This document shows, piece after piece, positions 4,696 through 9,955 of a stretch of DNA of 9,955 nt. Positions within the stretch are counted from its first letter, which is position 1. Each line of letters opens with the position of its first letter. Both the position numbers and the translations under genes were made by a program. The DNA is from an uncultured Anaerolineae bacterium (GTDB taxonomy: Bacteria > Chloroflexota > Anaerolineae > Anaerolineales > UBA4823): assembly GCA_937129505.1 (NCBI GenBank), contig CAKZNJ010000415.1, forward strand, positions 1-9,955, written 5' to 3'. The notes under the pieces are model-generated. The model saw only the letters and a list, made by a program, of their open reading frames with translations, did no database searches and had not been told where the DNA came from.

Positions 4696-6864
4696 TTACG
4701 GCATCAGGGCAAGCCATCCATTGGGTGGCAGGAGGTAGGTTGTGGTTAGCGCCTCGCCCACATAGTCCTTCCGGCTGTCGTTTTCGAGGGCACTGAAGGC
4801 AACCCAAGAGGGCAAAAACTGCAGTTCTACAAGCCAGCCCAGTTCCGCATGACGGTTGACATAGATTTGCAATCCATTGTCATACTCAACCAAGACTTGC
4901 CAGACCTGACCATCCACCACTGCTTGCTCTATGCCGACCATCTGCCCCTCAACATGATAAACAATGCGCACCGGTTTTGCCAGCGCACATCGCAGGTGAA
5001 TGGGTGAGACCAAGCGCACTTCGCGCTCAACCCATTGCAACCATTTTTCAGGCGTTTCGAAGAGTTCAGGCGTATCTACATAGGCAGCATGGCAGAAAGC
5101 AATTTCAGTTGCCATGTAGTGATAATGATCGTCCAAGGTATAGCCCTCCCATTTTGGCTCGCCATTTTGACTGAAGTAGTAGGGATAGTAACCCACACCA
5201 TAATTGACCATGAGAGGATGCAAGCGCAGTAAGGCAAAATCCACAATGGGCGGCACGTTCATCCCTGCTCCAAAATTCTCTTGAAATTCAGCTTGCACGC
5301 CATCAACATAGCCAGCGTAGATAAAATGCGCTCCACCTTCCCCTAGGACAGGACCTTCGTGGGTCTCCCGCAAAAAACTCAACAGCTCACGATAAGCCTC
5401 AAAGACGGCCGAAAAGCGGCCGCCTGCCTCATAGCGATGGTTGTAATCCGTCTTCTCCCAAGGGGGGATGGCGGTGTGCACATCTAGGAACGCAGCAGTT
5501 GTATGGTAACGACGATGGATTTCAGGGGAAAACTGAGCAGCTATCTCTACAGCACGCTGGGGACTGAGCAAATAAGACTGCCGTCCGGTCGACTCGTTGA
5601 ACCACGCCTTGCGCCAGCTCCCCTGCGGTTCGAGAGCCACATCATCTGGTGACCAGAGATCGGAATTCTGGTAAAAGTCGACATAGTTCTCATGCAGCGC
5701 AAAGAGATAGCCAGCATCGGCAGCGGCTTTGCTCAGCGACCTTAAAGCTGGGTCACCCCCCCACTCCTCCCGAGCCGGTAGCACGGAGGGATAGCAGTCG
5801 TCGTAGCCACAGCGCTGCCACGGATGACGAATCGCCAGCAAATTTTGTAGACCACGCTTCGACAGTTCCAAAATCAGTCTCTCGTTCTCCAGAAAGTTGT
5901 TCTCGCTCCAAAAATCAACCACGGTAACGCCAGCCAATCTCTCTCGATAGGGTGAAGGCGGATTGGGTATCGAAGGCAGTACATCGGCGAGTTTCTTGGA
6001 TACGGTGAAATAAACAACCTCATGGAGCGGGTGGCGCGTCGCGGCCGTATCGGGTTCATAAAAAGCCATTTGGCTAAAATGGAAAGACTGCTCCGAATAG
6101 GGCTCACTCACCTTCTCGAAGCGAGAGGCATTGGATAATGTCCAATCGAAGTAAGCGGATAGGAAATAGCCCTTGTAAAAAAGCAGATCAAACGTAGAGA
6201 GATAAGGAACACTGAGAATACGCGCCTTTGGGGTAGCTTCCGTGCGGTCGAGTGAGAGAGCGCCAATTTTTCCTTCCGATGAATCGATTTCCAGACGTAA
6301 TGTTTTGCCATGGATGCTGAACTGATAGGTGTATGAGATCTCCTCTTCCCCGCGCAGAGCTGTCCAGGTAATGATTAAGCCCTTCGGCGTGAGCAGCGGT
6401 TCGGTATGGGACCAGGTCAGGGCCTCACCCTCCCAAATTGGGATCTCTTGATCACCAAACACAAAAATTGGTCCCCCAAAAAAGCTAATCCAGAAGGGTG
6501 GTAGATCGTCCACTTCAACAGTCAGGTCGTTGAGTGAACCGCTGGCTGGGAGGTAACGATAACGCAAGGATTCACCTTCAGCCACGGCTTCAAAGACAAT
6601 CGACTGACCATCGCTGAACACGTGATTTTCTAAGGTAGACTGCGGAGGCGCAACCGGCCCGGCAAAGCCTCGCACAGGGAGAGAAGAGGGTGATTCGGTA
6701 GCCAAAATAGTTGCCGGGGGTACAAAAGATGCCTTAGCTGACGGGTGGAGGGGAGTTGACGTGAGCTCAGCCTGATTCTTTCCGCCAATCCGAGGAGAAA
6801 TGAGTGGAGAGCAGGCAAGTAGGATCGGGATCAAGACAATAGAGAGGTTCCAAACCGGTTTCAT
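4696..6864 (-). CDS. Large surface lipoprotein, DUF5696 / GH101-like putative glycoside hydrolase
   Basis: The 722-residue product starts with a lipoprotein signal whose lipobox is L-L-A-C18, then a Ser/Thr/Pro-rich linker to about residue 75. Residues 80-290 are rich in beta-strand patterns with sugar-hydrolase accessory character. Residues 312-600 read as a (beta/alpha)8 barrel: 'VVDFWSENNF' (315-324), 'NLLAIRHPWQRCGYDD' (341-356), 'ALHENYVDFY' (389-398), 'AAFLDVHTAIPPW' (457-469) and 'GPVLGEGGAHF' (504-514). Asp461 and Glu508 are the best candidates for catalytic nucleophile and acid/base. The remaining 620-722 form a C-terminal beta domain. This layout resembles DUF5696 and GH101/GH129-type alpha-N-acetylgalactosaminidases, by my own recognition and not by a search. 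No convincing ribosome site precedes ATG 6864; AGGG is 14 nt upstream. It is first in a unit with the polyferredoxin gene. A 21-nt palindrome lies in its leader. Confidence 0.7.
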   Translation of the reverse strand: MKPVWNLSIVLIPILLACSPLISPRIGGKNQAELTSTPLHPSAKASFVPPATILATESPSSLPVRGFAGPVAPPQSTLENHVFSDGQSIVFEAVAEGESLRYRYLPASGSLNDLTVEVDDLPPFWISFFGGPIFVFGDQEIPIWEGEALTWSHTEPLLTPKGLIITWTALRGEEEISYTYQFSIHGKTLRLEIDSSEGKIGALSLDRTEATPKARILSVPYLSTFDLLFYKGYFLSAYFDWTLSNASRFEKVSEPYSEQSFHFSQMAFYEPDTAATRHPLHEVVYFTVSKKLADVLPSIPNPPSPYRERLAGVTVVDFWSENNFLENERLILELSKRGLQNLLAIRHPWQRCGYDDCYPSVLPAREEWGGDPALRSLSKAAADAGYLFALHENYVDFYQNSDLWSPDDVALEPQGSWRKAWFNESTGRQSYLLSPQRAVEIAAQFSPEIHRRYHTTAAFLDVHTAIPPWEKTDYNHRYEAGGRFSAVFEAYRELLSFLRETHEGPVLGEGGAHFIYAGYVDGVQAEFQENFGAGMNVPPIVDFALLRLHPLMVNYGVGYYPYYFSQNGEPKWEGYTLDDHYHYMATEIAFCHAAYVDTPELFETPEKWLQWVEREVRLVSPIHLRCALAKPVRIVYHVEGQMVGIEQAVVDGQVWQVLVEYDNGLQIYVNRHAELGWLVELQFLPSWVAFSALENDSRKDYVGEALTTTYLLPPNGWLALMP

Positions 6865-6891
6865 GTTGGTTAATGCTACCCTGGCTACGTG

Positions 6892-6912
6892 TAGACAGGT
6901 TAATCCTGTTTA
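6892..6912. promoter_or_regulatory. Imperfect 21-nt palindrome in the leader of the hydrolase-like gene
   Basis: The arms are TAGACAGG and (as reverse complement) TAAACAGG around a TTAAT centre: 7 of 8 arm bases match and the inner ACAGG/CCTGT is perfect. It lies 28-48 nt upstream of ATG 6864. The size and symmetry suit a dimeric repressor operator; a weak RNA hairpin is the alternative. No matching second copy was seen in the window. Confidence 0.4.
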
Positions 6913-7099
6913 GAGAAAGATATCACTCCCTTTATTCGTCACGCCAATTCTTTTGATTCTATCAATAATCCATGACTGCGCTAGATTGACCTTTCCCCCT
7001 TTAGGTTATAAATTCTTAAATTGGTCATGTATCCTTAAACTCATGAAAATCGGACAATTGGCCCCCTGACTCCATCCACGATAGCATTTTTTCTGACAG

Positions 7100-7179
7100 G
7101 ATCGTGAAATTCAAAAATCATGCAGAAAATTCTCAACTCCACAACGACTTTTGTGTACCTCCTTTGAATTTCATGGATC
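7100..7179. repeat. Long bulged inverted repeat with nested hairpin
   Basis: TGAAATTCAAA (7105-7115) is perfectly complementary to TTTGAATTTCA (7163-7173). The stem extends outwards through GATC (7100-7103) with GATC (7176-7179) across a small bulge. Within the 47-nt interior, CACAA (7140-7144) pairs with TTGTG (7151-7155) around a 6-nt loop. The whole could fold as a branched hairpin of about 80 nt if transcribed. It precedes the rightward promoter, so it is not part of that predicted mRNA. It could be a small RNA, a 3' element, a protein-binding site or a mobile-element remnant; none is shown. Confidence 0.4.
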
Positions 7180-7208
7180 AAGAGTACAGTACCCTTTGAC
7201 TCGACTGC

Positions 7209-7236
7209 TTGACAAATAGAATAACTGTTCTATAAT
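7209..7236 (+). promoter_or_regulatory. Near-consensus promoter predicting a leaderless radical-SAM mRNA
   Basis: -35 TTGACA (7209-7214) and -10 TATAAT (7231-7236) are both perfect, with a 16-nt spacer. Six bases separate the -10 box from the ATG at 7243, so transcription should start at or very near the A of the start codon. This agrees with the lack of any Shine-Dalgarno before that ATG. Confidence 0.8.
7216..7233. promoter_or_regulatory. LexA-like palindrome inside the promoter spacer
   Basis: An 18-nt inverted repeat, ATAGAA-TAACTG-TTCTAT, has perfect 6-bp arms. Its core GAAT-AACT-GTTC is one base from GAAC-N4-GTTC, the LexA (SOS) box of Firmicutes and Actinobacteria. It lies in the spacer and reaches into the -10 box, where a bound repressor would block RNA polymerase. 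The downstream gene is a predicted DNA-repair protein, which fits, but the Chloroflexota LexA consensus is not something I can confirm. Confidence 0.45.
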
Positions 7237-7242
7237 CAAAGT

Positions 7243-8409
7243 ATGGATGCTTTGGAACGTTTCTGCTGGCTGGCAAATGACATGGATTGGGAAGCGGATG
7301 ACGAACGGAATGCATCGACGGCTATCTCACTGCCTTCTACCAAAGAAAAGCATCTGGTTATATACTCCGCCCAGACGCCGCAGGGCAAGCCCATTCGTTT
7401 GTTAAAAACCTTGCTCTCTTCCGCCTGTGAACGAGACTGCTTTTACTGTCCCTTTCGCGCCGGTCGGGACAAAGCGCGCGCCACATTTCAGCCCGAAGAG
7501 TTTGCTCGCTTGTTCATCCGTCTTTATCAAGCCGGCATAGCCGATGGATTGTTCCTTTCCAGTGGCCTCGCAGGTGGTGGCAGACACACCCAAGATAAAC
7601 TGTTAGACACCGCTGACATCCTGAGAAACCGTCTGGGGTTTCGGGGCTATTTGCATCTCAAACTTATGCCTGGCGCTGAAAAAGACCAAGTTTGGCGCGC
7701 CATGCAGCTCGCCGACCGCGTCTCAATCAATCTCGAAGCGCCAAATGCCGAACGTTTATCTCGTTTAGCTCCCCACAAAGGCTTCTTTAACGAAATCCTG
7801 CAACCACTACAATGGGTGGAGCAAATTCGTCGCTCTAAACCCGCCGTTCAAGGCTGGCAGCAACGCTGGCCCTCCTCTGTCACCCAATTTGTACTCGGCG
7901 CCGCCGCAGAGACCGACCGCGAAATTTTACAAACCACCGCATGGCTTTTCCGCTCTCTTAGGCTCAGCCGCGCCTATTATTCCCCGTTTCGCCCCGTCTC
8001 AGACACCCCCCTAGAAAACCACCCTCCCGCCGACCTGTTACGTCAACGGCGCCTTTATCAAGCCTCCTTTCTTCTCCGCGATTACGGCTTTCGCCTTTCA
8101 GAGCTGAATTTCGGCGCAGATGAAAATTTACCTTTGGATGTGGATCCGAAAAAAGCCTATGCGGATCGCCACCTACTTCACACCCCTGTAGAAATTAACC
8201 GCGCTTCCCCCGAGCAATTGATTCGCATCCCCGGTATCGGGCAGAAGGCCGCCGGGCGCATCCTTCAGGCTCGTAAGGAATGCCGTCTATCCGACTTATC
8301 CCAATTGAAAAGGCTTGGCATCGAGACAAAGCGCGCTGCGCCGTACCTTCTGCTAAACGGTCGCCGGCCACCAATTCAATTAAGTCTTTTTAACCCACTG
8401 ACCCACTGA
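7243..8409 (+). CDS. Radical-SAM protein with helix-hairpin-helix, putative DNA modification/repair (COG4277-like)
   Basis: The 388-residue protein has the radical-SAM cluster motif C62-x3-C66-x2-C69 ('CERDCFYCPFRAGRD'), followed by family-typical segments 'GLFLSSGL' (102-109), 'GFRGYLHLKLMPGA' (132-145), 'ADRVSINLEAP' (157-167) and 'RLAPHKG' (174-180). Residues 316-345 form a helix-hairpin-helix DNA-binding element ('EINRASPEQLIRIPGIGQKAAGRIL'-type). This is the combination found in proteins annotated as putative DNA modification/repair radical-SAM proteins, whose reaction is unknown; they are often next to a uracil-DNA-glycosylase-like partner, which is absent here. It would be cytosolic and use S-adenosylmethionine with a 4Fe-4S cluster. 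The ATG at 7243 coincides with the predicted transcription start and has no ribosome site, so translation is probably leaderless. The lipoprotein nuclease gene follows after 50 bp on the same strand. Confidence 0.86.
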   Translation: MDALERFCWLANDMDWEADDERNASTAISLPSTKEKHLVIYSAQTPQGKPIRLLKTLLSSACERDCFYCPFRAGRDKARATFQPEEFARLFIRLYQAGIADGLFLSSGLAGGGRHTQDKLLDTADILRNRLGFRGYLHLKLMPGAEKDQVWRAMQLADRVSINLEAPNAERLSRLAPHKGFFNEILQPLQWVEQIRRSKPAVQGWQQRWPSSVTQFVLGAAAETDREILQTTAWLFRSLRLSRAYYSPFRPVSDTPLENHPPADLLRQRRLYQASFLLRDYGFRLSELNFGADENLPLDVDPKKAYADRHLLHTPVEINRASPEQLIRIPGIGQKAAGRILQARKECRLSDLSQLKRLGIETKRAAPYLLLNGRRPPIQLSLFNPLTH

Positions 8410-8459
8410 CAGCAGATAATCCTACTTCCTTTTCTCCACCGATACCAGAAGGAGTTGAG

Positions 8460-9473
8460 ATGAACAAACCCGATCACCCTCAACATAAACAACCCCTACA
8501 AATGAGAAAAAGTTTTCTTCTTACCCCTTCTTCAAATTCCCCCCTTGCACTCCTTTTTCTGCTGGGCATCCTTGCGCTCTCTTGCAACGTCACCCAGTTC
8601 TTCACTTCACCGACTCCTTCCTCAATCCTTGAAGAAAACGCTGGTCAAACTCCAACCAACGTTCCTTTTGAAAGCCCAACCTACCCGCCAGAAGGGCCTT
8701 CCACCCCCAGTGAAGAGACTCACCAAGGCTATTCCCAATACCTACCGATTCTGTCAGGCGGCGCAGCTACAGGTGAGCCTAAAAGCCTTCCTTCTTCGCC
8801 AACGCCGATAGCGCCCCAAATCTCATTCCCTCCCATCTCAACCCCCACAGCCATCCCTACATCCTACCCAACCATCACTCCAATGCCCCTCTCCTATCTT
8901 TGCATTCCACCGCAATCCCCTCAACTAGGATTGGTCACCAAGGTAGTTGATGGCGACACGATTCGAGTGCTCATGGACGGCAAAGAATACAAAGTCCGCT
9001 ATATCGGCGTTGATGCTCCTGAAAGCACCAACGTTCAAGAAGCCTTTGGGAAAGAGGCAACCCGATACAATGCCCAATTAGTGCGCGACCAAATCGTCGA
9101 ACTCTATCGGGATGTCTCGGAAACCGATCGCCACGATCGCCTTCTTCGTTATGTAGTAACTTCGTCTGTTTTTGTCAATCTCAAAATGATTGAAGAAGGC
9201 TATGCCAAAGCGGTAACCTATCCGCCAGACGTAGCCTGCCAAGTCATTTTCCAACAAGCGGAGCGCACCGCACGCGAGCTGGGCAAGGGATTGTGGGCGA
9301 GCGCCGAACCTTTTCCCACTTCGAACTGTGATCCAGCTTATCCAGATGTTTGCATCCCTTCACCGCCACCGGACCTAGATTGCTCTGAGGTGAGCTACCG
9401 CAATTTTCGTGTTTTGCCTCCCGACCCGCATGGCTTCGATCAGAACAACGATGGTATTGCCTGCGAAAAATAA
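8460..9473 (+). CDS. Thermonuclease (SNase-like) lipoprotein with C-terminal Excalibur domain
   Basis: The 337-residue protein begins with a 27-residue polar/basic leader and a hydrophobic segment (28-41) ending at Cys42 ('LALSC'), a reasonable lipoprotein signal. A long Pro/Ser/Thr linker (43-150) includes 'YLPIL'. The staphylococcal-nuclease domain spans about 156-282: 'VVDGDTIRV' (162-170), 'VRYIGVDAPES' (179-189) and 'DRHDRLLRY' (223-231). The three catalytic residues of S. aureus nuclease have counterparts in Arg180, Glu188 and Arg227, and a calcium-ligand Asp in Asp185, so activity is likely. Residues 306-336 form an Excalibur calcium-binding domain ending D-Q-N-N-D-G-I-A-C-E. The enzyme would cleave extracellular DNA or RNA at the cell surface. 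AAGGAG (8449-8454) lies 5 nt before ATG 8460; a later in-frame ATG (residue 15) has no comparable site. It may be read through from the radical-SAM gene. Confidence 0.9.
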   Translation: MNKPDHPQHKQPLQMRKSFLLTPSSNSPLALLFLLGILALSCNVTQFFTSPTPSSILEENAGQTPTNVPFESPTYPPEGPSTPSEETHQGYSQYLPILSGGAATGEPKSLPSSPTPIAPQISFPPISTPTAIPTSYPTITPMPLSYLCIPPQSPQLGLVTKVVDGDTIRVLMDGKEYKVRYIGVDAPESTNVQEAFGKEATRYNAQLVRDQIVELYRDVSETDRHDRLLRYVVTSSVFVNLKMIEEGYAKAVTYPPDVACQVIFQQAERTARELGKGLWASAEPFPTSNCDPAYPDVCIPSPPPDLDCSEVSYRNFRVLPPDPHGFDQNNDGIACEK

Positions 9474-9488
9474 CCCTCTCGCACAGCC

Positions 9489-9955
9489 TTAAATCGCTTC
9501 TCCCTTGAATTGACTAAGATATAAGTGATGGTAAAACCCTCGCTTGCTCAACAACTCTTGATGCTTTCCCATCTCTACAATTTCGCCATTGCGAATAACC
9601 ACAACAAGATCCGCATCGCGGATGGTGCGTAAGCGATGAGCGATGACAAAGCTGGTTCGCCCTTTCATCAATCTGAGGAGCGCCTGCTGGATGCGGGCTT
9701 CGGTTCGGGTATCGACACTGCTGGTTGCCTCGTCAAGGATTAAAATCGCCGGATCGGCCAAGATCGCCCGCGCAATGGCGATCATTTGTCGCTGTCCCTG
9801 ACTCAGATTGCTTGCTCGCTCCGAGAGCAAAGTTTGATAGCCATGGGGCAAGCGGCGGATAAAGTGATCAGCCTCTGCCAATTTGGCTGCTTGGATCACT
9901 TCTTCGTCGGTGGCATCTAGCCTGCCATAGCGGATGTTTTCCATCACCGTGGTCG
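9489..9955 (-). CDS. ABC exporter ATPase (permease-ATPase fusion), C-terminal part, 5' cut by window edge
   Basis: The frame ends at TAA 9489-9491 and stays open to the right edge; the GTG at 9947 and ATG at 9944 lie inside the conserved segment '(T)TVMENIRYG', so they are not starts. The visible 155 or so residues are the C-terminal half of an ABC nucleotide-binding domain: signature 'NLSQGQRQ', Walker B 'ILILDEATSSVD' with its D-loop, and the H-loop 'VIAHRL'. The 'ENIRYG' segment and 'GEIVEMGKHQELL' tail are characteristic of lipid/multidrug-type exporters (MsbA/LmrA-like, TMD-NBD fusions). The Walker A and membrane domain lie outside the window. It is convergent with the nuclease lipoprotein gene, with only 15 bp between the two stops, and no hairpin terminator was seen between them. 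Confidence 0.92.
   Translation of the reverse strand, partial: TTVMENIRYGRLDATDEEVIQAAKLAEADHFIRRLPHGYQTLLSERASNLSQGQRQMIAIARAILADPAILILDEATSSVDTRTEARIQQALLRLMKGRTSFVIAHRLRTIRDADLVVVIRNGEIVEMGKHQELLSKRGFYHHLYLSQFKGEAI

Larger units (their letters stand above)
6865..7242. other. 378-bp divergent intergenic region
   Basis: AT-rich gap between the glycoside-hydrolase-like gene (leftward) and the radical-SAM gene (rightward). It holds, from left to right: an imperfect palindrome in the leader of the leftward gene (6892-6912), no convincing leftward promoter hexamers, a short inverted repeat (CACGAT 7077-7082 / ATCGTG 7101-7106), a long bulged inverted repeat (7100-7179), and a near-consensus rightward promoter (7209-7236). 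No protein-coding frame with a ribosome site was seen. Confidence 0.7.

Noticed and set aside
4661..4807. Longer N-terminus for the polyferredoxin, starting at an ATG at 4807
   Set aside because: It would overlap the upstream lipoprotein gene by about 110 bp, the extra residues are Arg/Cys/Pro-rich with no family resemblance, and a good ribosome site and typical N-terminus begin at 4660.
4017..6311. Several open frames of 60-100 codons opposite or out of frame with the polyferredoxin and hydrolase-like genes
   Set aside because: They lie wholly inside well-supported genes, lack ribosome sites, and their translations show no domain pattern.
7196..7222. Second overlapping promoter TTGACT (7196-7201) with TAGAAT (7217-7222)
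   Set aside because: The spacer is only 15 nt and the adjacent TTGACA/TATAAT pair is far stronger.
9474..9488. Bidirectional terminator between the nuclease and ABC genes
   Set aside because: The 15-bp gap contains no stem-loop or T-run.

Overview
The window looks like a piece of a Chloroflexota chromosome, most likely class Anaerolineae. This is inferred from protein style, because no rRNA or tRNA is present: lipoproteins and secreted proteins carry long Thr/Pro/Ser-rich linkers after the signal peptide, one has a 'YLPIL' linker motif of the kind I associate with secreted Chloroflexota proteins, and sugar ABC uptake, SIS and extended-SDR genes sit beside predicted glycoside hydrolases. Base composition is moderate and no insertion sequence, phage gene, CRISPR array or RNA gene was seen. 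Every gene reads as intact except the two cut by the window edges.

Left block (1-3672): a divergent carbohydrate locus. Leftwards run a SIS-domain sugar-phosphate protein (1167-1892) and an ABC solute-binding protein that leaves the window at base 1; the transport permeases would be expected beyond that edge. Rightwards run an extended-SDR sugar (or sugar-acid) dehydrogenase (2204-3100) and a flavodoxin-fold reductase that overlaps it by 4 bp (3097-3672). The 311-bp gap between the two arms holds two good sigma70-type promoters facing apart. Each has a related palindrome (core TCATC-N-GATGA) at its predicted transcription start, so one repressor probably controls both arms.

Middle block (3740-6864, minus strand): a two-gene unit made of a 722-residue lipoprotein that resembles DUF5696/GH101-like glycoside hydrolases, followed 35 bp later by a membrane polyferredoxin of the NapH/NosR/YccM type. 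Its 5' leader contains an imperfect 21-nt palindrome.

A 378-bp divergent gap (6865-7242) follows. It contains a long bulged inverted repeat with a nested hairpin, and then a near-consensus promoter whose expected start is the A of the next ATG, predicting a leaderless mRNA. A LexA-like palindrome fills the spacer of that promoter.

Right block (7243-9955): a radical-SAM protein with a C-terminal helix-hairpin-helix, of the family annotated as putative DNA modification/repair; a nuclease lipoprotein (SNase domain plus Excalibur domain); and, convergent with it, the C-terminal end of an ABC exporter ATPase that is cut by the right edge. The most notable observations are the paired operators of the divergent sugar locus and the possibly SOS-regulated, leaderless radical-SAM gene. 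Neither amounts to a demonstrated new system.
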